A DNA stretch of 64,000 nt from Xiphias gladius (taxonomy: Eukaryota; Chordata; Actinopteri; Istiophoriformes; Xiphiidae): positions 1 through 64,000 of the forward strand of contig NW_024401811.1 in assembly GCF_016859285.1 (NCBI RefSeq). Reading direction: 5' to 3'. The notes under the pieces were generated by a model, which saw only the letters and a list, made by a program, of their open reading frames with translations, ran no database searches and was not told the origin of the DNA. Within the stretch, counting starts at the first letter, position 1. Each line of letters opens with the position of its first letter. The position numbers were made by a program, and so were the translations under genes. Below, one piece after another: positions 59,291 to 64,000 of the stretch.

Positions 59291-62028
59291 TATACATTTT
59301 ATCTTTCTGTAAAACTGTCTAGAATCATGAAGTAATCAGTGATCAGTATGGACCCAGAGCAGCCTCTTAGCAGTCTTTTCCTACTGGATAATAATCATGT
59401 GTGTCATGGTCAGTCTGTCTGATGATGCAATGTTCAACTGGATGTTTCATGCATGTGAAATATGATACAGCAACCTATGTAAGCAACCAGTTGGGAATAG
59501 TCTAGCTGGTCAGAATCCAGTATTAAAACCACTTGTTGAATCTCATGAGTTAACTTTCCAACATGTGTCAGTAAGTAAAGTCTAAAATAAGTCACAGATC
59601 ATCTTGGTTGTGAGAGAATCAGAAACTCTCCAGTTTTAACTGTTGACAACCTGAAACTGAGCTGAGAAGCAAAAGATCTGAACTGTAGATAAAATATATG
59701 TGACAGATTAAATGAAAAGCTGCAGCTTCCTGAACTTCACCTGCTCCACAAATACTCCAAAAACCATGAAACTGATCACATTCAATGTTGATCTGATAAC
59801 TTAAACTGACATGAGATCAGCTGATCATTTCTCATCATTTAACCAGATACAGACATAGTCAGTCTAACAGGTTTTCATTTATCTATGATAGTAAAATAGA
59901 CGACCCCAAAGAGACAGAAAACAACCTCCACAAAGAGACTCACCACAACAACAAATGACATGATTAGTCATCTAGTCGTCATTTTTCTTTCTTTCAGGGG
60001 CACTATATAGGAGGGTGGGAGGGGTTTTTACCTGTGTGTGTCCAGGGGCCGATTTTCACATAATCCATCCATGACGCACCCCCACAGTACAACCAAATTG
60101 TACTACAATTACAAATCGTCTTTCCAAATGTTTTTCTGATGAAGGAAACGCATTTAACGTGTTTGTTAGAATTTTAGTGAGAAACACTGAACATAAAAAG
60201 AAACTTTTTCAGACGAAAACTCCAGCAAGAGATTTAAAGTCGACATACATAAAACAAACATTCAAATAAATAATTATTCAATTATTAGAGAATTGAGTAA
60301 TGAGAAAGTTTGGCCTCAGTGTCTCTAAGATCCTTTCCTCCTTTTTAAAATAGTTCTGTTAGAAAAGAGCTCAAACTGAAAATAATAAGCTAGTATTGAT
60401 GAGTGTAGTAACAAGATATTCAAGTCAAAGTCAGACTGAACGGTGGGTTTGTTTTTCAGCAGCTTTAAGGGACAGGTTAGAATTGTATGAGGACACTTTG
60501 TGTTTGGTCTGCTGTTCAGATGGTTTTTATTTTAAACTCAAACCCCTGCAGGTCTGGAGACCATCAGGCTGTGAGAGGGGGGTGAGGGGGTAGAAGCTGG
60601 GTGTATTTAAAGACTGAAGGACACACAGAGCATCACAGATAATCACTGTCCTTATCACAGCGGGGAATGTTAATGACACACTGATGTTATGACCGACACC
60701 TCATGAGATAAAGAGACTGAAATAGACTGAAGAGACCTGAGGACAGAGACCCCTCCCCCCTAACATTTGTATTCTGTTGTGTGAATGTTTCAGAGAAATG
60801 TGCACTAGAAACATTTACACTCAGATCAAATGGAGGACATGAAATATAGCGCTTCAATGTGTAGAGATTTCAGACAGGGAGAGATGAAAGAAATAAAGAG
60901 AGAAATTGAATGTGGCTGACATCATCAACAGTCGGTGTGACTGACAGATGGTCGTCCTGGTAACAGCCACTTCCCAGTGTCCGAGTGCAGCTGAGAGACT
61001 CCTCCTTCGTCTCTGAGTACACTGTCTCCCTGGGGCCACACACCAGGGGTCACGCACATCCCAGGGGCCCCACACACACTGGGGAAATAACTGAAAAAGT
61101 AATAACAATTTTTAAAAGTAGCGAATGTCTCAGATGTTTGTCTCGATATCTGTAATTAACAACTAATGGTAGTGTACGTACCAGGAAACATTTCAGGAAA
61201 CAGACCTGTAAAATAAAACATTACCAGTTATGTAATCTACAAGCAAGACATTTGAGTATTTAACAGAAGATATCTGATTGTTTAATTATTTTGACAGTTC
61301 ATAAATATTTTAAGTTTGAAGTTTAATTATATTAAACCAGCCCTCTTACACATGTCTGACTCCATTCTGCCAGTTTTAACAGAATATTTAATGCTCTTAT
61401 ATGATATGTAACAATACAATACTGCGTCTACCTATGGGCATGAATTTGGATTTGAAAGAGCCTTCCAAAGATTGTTCAGTGGCTCAAACTTAAAATCACT
61501 TGCATTATTTGAACTCCAACAATTTGCAGTGCCCCAACATGATCTGCTCAAACTCACTAAATAATCAAGTTGAATCCTCAGAAAACAAGAAGTGACAGAT
61601 TTTTCCTGACTTTTTGCCTCCATGAAGCAAAACGATGGATGACCCACATATGAAGAGGAAATCTGTGAAGTCAAAGGTAAACTTTCCACAGCCTACATTG
61701 TTTCTCAGTATAACTCATTGTGAGTATCACTGAACTTTTGAAATGTAGAATGTATTTCCCCCATCAAGAAACATTTAAAAAGATGGGGTTTGGGAAGTGT
61801 TTAGGCACTGACTCAGAGCCTCTGAGCCAGCACACTAACTGGACTCAGGCTGACTCTCAGTTCTGGTACAAACTGGTTCAGTTGGTTCTGGAAGCTTCTT
61901 ATCCTCTGTCTGTTATCTTCTCTTTGAGTGTTTCTATTCCAATTTTCTTCCATCTTTGGTCGGCTGCTCTCTCCGCTCTCTCTCTCTCTGTCGTCCTGTC
62001 CTGCCTCACTCGCCCCACCTCGGGCTGT
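59291..62028. other. intergenic region between the ak5-like and myosin light chain genes
   Basis: Begins with the ak5-like 3' UTR. No second kinase domain, no exon with domain support and no obvious transposon were found. The pieces of frame at 60396 and 61432 are unsupported. Confidence 0.5.
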
Positions 62029-62035
62029 TATAAAA
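62029..62035 (+). promoter_or_regulatory. TATA box of the myosin light chain gene
   Basis: TATAAAA, 42 bp before the ATG, flanked by GC-rich sequence (GGGCTGT / CGCCCACC). Initiation about 30 bp downstream would leave a leader of only about 10 nt. Two TTATC (GATA-type on the other strand) words lie upstream at 61900-61920. Confidence 0.7.
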
Positions 62036-62070
62036 CGCCCACCTCCGTCCGTCCTCCACTCTGCAGCAGC

Positions 62071-62664
62071 ATGGCTCCAAAGAAAGTGGAACCGAAAAAG
62101 ACAGAGGTGAAGAAGGTGGAGGTAAAGAAGGAGGAGCCTCCTCCACCTCCCAAACCTGCAGAGCCAGAGTCCAAACCTCCGGAGGTGGACCTGAAGAGTA
62201 TCGTGGTGGAGTTTACTCCAGACCAAATCGAAGAATTCAGAGATGCCTTCACGCTGTTTGACGAGACACCCACAGGTGAGATGAAGATCACCTACGCCCA
62301 GTGTGGAGACGTGATGCGAGCACTCGGTCACAACCCCACCAACGAGGAGGTGCTGAAGCTGCTGGGGAGGCCAAAGGCGGAGGAGCTGAACATCAAGCTG
62401 CTGGACTTCGACAGCTTCTTGCCCATGCTGCAGCACGTGGCGCGTTCCAAAGAGCAGGGGAACTTCGAGGACTTCGTGGAGGGTCTGAGGGTCTTCGACA
62501 AGGAGGGAAATGGCACGGTGATGGGGGCTGAGCTCCGCCATGTCCTCGCCACGCTGGGAGAGAAGATGACAGAGGACGAGGTGGACAGACTGATGGTGGG
62601 ACAGGAGGACGCCAACGGACACATCAACTACACCGAGTTTGTCAAACACATCCTGGCCGGGTAG
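62071..62664 (+). CDS. essential (alkali) myosin light chain, intronless
   Basis: Essential light chains wrap the lever arm of muscle myosin II; the long N-terminal extension contacts actin. One uninterrupted frame of 197 aa. Residues 1-50 are the Lys/Pro-rich extension ([15 protein letters not shown], then [11 protein letters not shown]), as in MYL1/MYL3/MYL4 long forms. EF-hand-type modules follow: [56 protein letters not shown] (best-preserved loop), [38 protein letters not shown] chose 62071 because it follows a TATA box and aligns with the family start; the frame open upstream to 61720 is unrelated sequence. Vertebrate MYL genes of this class are multi-exon, so this is a retrocopy, but it is intact, GC-biased at third positions and carries its own promoter. 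Closest to MYL4/MYL3 by motif wording; the exact paralogue is uncertain. Confidence 0.92.
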   Translation: MAPKKVEPKKTEVKKVEVKKEEPPPPPKPAEPESKPPEVDLKSIVVEFTPDQIEEFRDAFTLFDETPTGEMKITYAQCGDVMRALGHNPTNEEVLKLLGRPKAEELNIKLLDFDSFLPMLQHVARSKEQGNFEDFVEGLRVFDKEGNGTVMGAELRHVLATLGEKMTEDEVDRLMVGQEDANGHINYTEFVKHILAG

Positions 62665-62842
62665 AAAACACCAACACTGATTTCGACTGCTTCCACTTTC
62701 TTTATATGATGGACTGAGTGTACCCGGGTCAATTTGAGATCTCTCTCTTGTTTCGAATGTTCGTCCTGTATGTCTCTCTTCACTCACTCTCTTATAAATT
62801 ATCTTCAGTCCTTCTCAGTGTTTTCATTTAAACGATTTTCAG

Positions 62843-62848
62843 AATAAA
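62843..62848 (+). terminator. poly(A) signal of the myosin light chain gene
   Basis: AATAAA about 180 bp after the stop, followed by GGTGATAATTGTTTGTTTTG, a GT-rich downstream element. Confidence 0.7.
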
Positions 62849-62869
62849 TCTTACATTGGTGATAATTGT

Positions 62870-64000
62870 TTGTTTTGTCCATGTCACCCTGTTTTATTTT
62901 TCTTGAGTTTCCCATTTTGGTTCATTTTCTAACAGGAAATATGTTTACAATTTATCTTTTAATTTTCAGTACTATACGGGGAAAGGAAAACAGCCGTGTG
63001 ATGTCCTCTTTACAAATGCTGTGTTTATGTTGAGAGGCAGCTGAACACCTCCGCATCAGGAGTCTGAGGACAGTTATGTGTTTGCCAACAGGTTTATTGA
63101 CAAGAAGAAAGGATGAAACTATAAAGAAGACAGACTTACTTGTTACAAATAGACAATTAATTATTTAACAATCATGACCTTCATATTCATAGATCTCTGC
63201 CAGATACAGTGATATATAGGCAAGTCATGCAGGTGCATTAAATACAGTCTCTAACAAATCTGCTCTAATGGGAACGAGAGCAACTGAAAATAGCGGGGTT
63301 TATAAATTAACATGAAAAACATCTGTAAACATGATAAAATATCTCACTTAGAAAACTCAAGTGGGACACCTTCACCAACACAACTAACAATAAAATGGTG
63401 AATAAACAGAATTATTTTACATAGATGAACTAAACTGTTAGATGTTTGTCAAAATTACAATTCATCGAAAATGATTTGTTGTTTTAACTCCATTAATACT
63501 GTATTGTCATCCGTGCCTTTCTGTAGAAGTTGTGTGCAGTGATTTGCTGTGGATTTGAAGGTTTTTTAGGTGATGGTTGATGGCAGGAATATATTGCAGT
63601 GTGGTAAACATAAATCTGGGGCAGTGTTCAACAAACATCCTAATGATGCAGTCAGAACAAAATCCAATTCCCATTCATGTCTGTGTGAAACAGGGTGAGA
63701 CACATTCACTGCAAGTTGCCCCCCCTCCACTTTAATGACAGTACGTTATATTAAACACTGTTTCATTTACAGCTCTGAGGACTGCTACTTATTACAGCTT
63801 ATGTTTACAAGCCTACCCACAATATTTCCTATTCCCCTCTGCTTTTAACTACAACACGCCAGTATAGCCCTCCGGGGGTTTTTGGGCTGACTGCACCTTA
63901 ACACTAAATGGCAGAGTTAGAAGAAACTCCTAAAAATAAGGGCAAGTCAGTACTTACTGTAACATACCTAAGTTTTTGGTCTGAGAGTGATTCACAAAGC
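62870..64000. other. non-coding 3' flank
   Basis: AT-rich sequence with no exon, RNA gene or recognised element. Confidence 0.5.

Noticed and set aside
61720-62070. N-terminal extension of the myosin light chain frame
   Set aside because: The open frame continues upstream by chance; a TATA box and the family N-terminus place the start at 62071.
61813-62787. 324-codon minus-strand frame opposite the myosin light chain gene
   Set aside because: A shadow of a GC-biased coding sequence, without any recognisable domain.

Overview
The window reads as nuclear genomic DNA of a teleost fish, probably percomorph-like. Every gene but one is split by GT/AG introns. Coding exons are islands in AT-rich DNA full of CA, GA and ACAG microsatellites, non-LTR retrotransposon debris, hAT fossils and miniature inverted-repeat elements. 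No prokaryotic, organellar or viral gene was recognised.

Layout, left to right. (1) 1-4700: non-coding flank with a degraded retroelement on the minus strand and purine-rich repeats. (2) 4934-20403 (+): a netrin-G2-type GPI-anchored axon-guidance gene. I could join 13 coding exons in frame (1386 codons plus stop). (3) 21766-26697 (+): endog, mitochondrial endonuclease G, 6 exons, 298 aa. (4) 41400-31468 (-): ttf1, the RNA polymerase I termination factor, 10 coding exons, 574 aa, with an NRF1/ETS-type promoter. (5) 45924-43762 (-): a short three-GoLoco G-protein regulator most like the GPSM1 C-terminus, 3 exons, 255 aa. (6) 54051-59290 (+): an adenylate kinase 5-like gene with only one kinase domain and a long proline-rich exon, 8 exons, 467 aa. 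(7) 62071-62664 (+): an intronless essential myosin light chain gene with its own TATA box. These genes do not form one pathway; the order resembles a shuffled version of the vertebrate block that in human is 9q34 (NTNG2, TTF1, ENDOG, GPSM1).

The most striking item is the netrin-G2 gene. Between its first and second laminin-EGF modules lies one uninterrupted 2385-bp exon encoding about 795 residues of Ser/Thr-rich (mucin-like) sequence, then about 35 copies of a Pro-Asp-Val-Pro pentapeptide repeat, then an acidic Ser/Pro/Gly tail. It has clean splice sites and fits the phase-1 frame of all neighbouring exons, making the predicted protein about 2.5 times the usual netrin-G length.

Other notable items: a 1.7-kb, 32-bp minisatellite with higher-order structure inside an inverted-repeat element (a family with four members here); a 21-bp-arm near-perfect palindrome at 43139-43181; a tandem array repeating the splice donor of an ak5-like exon; and an unassigned 34-residue terminal exon at 42085-42189. 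All gene models come from manual splice-site and frame reasoning, with no database search.
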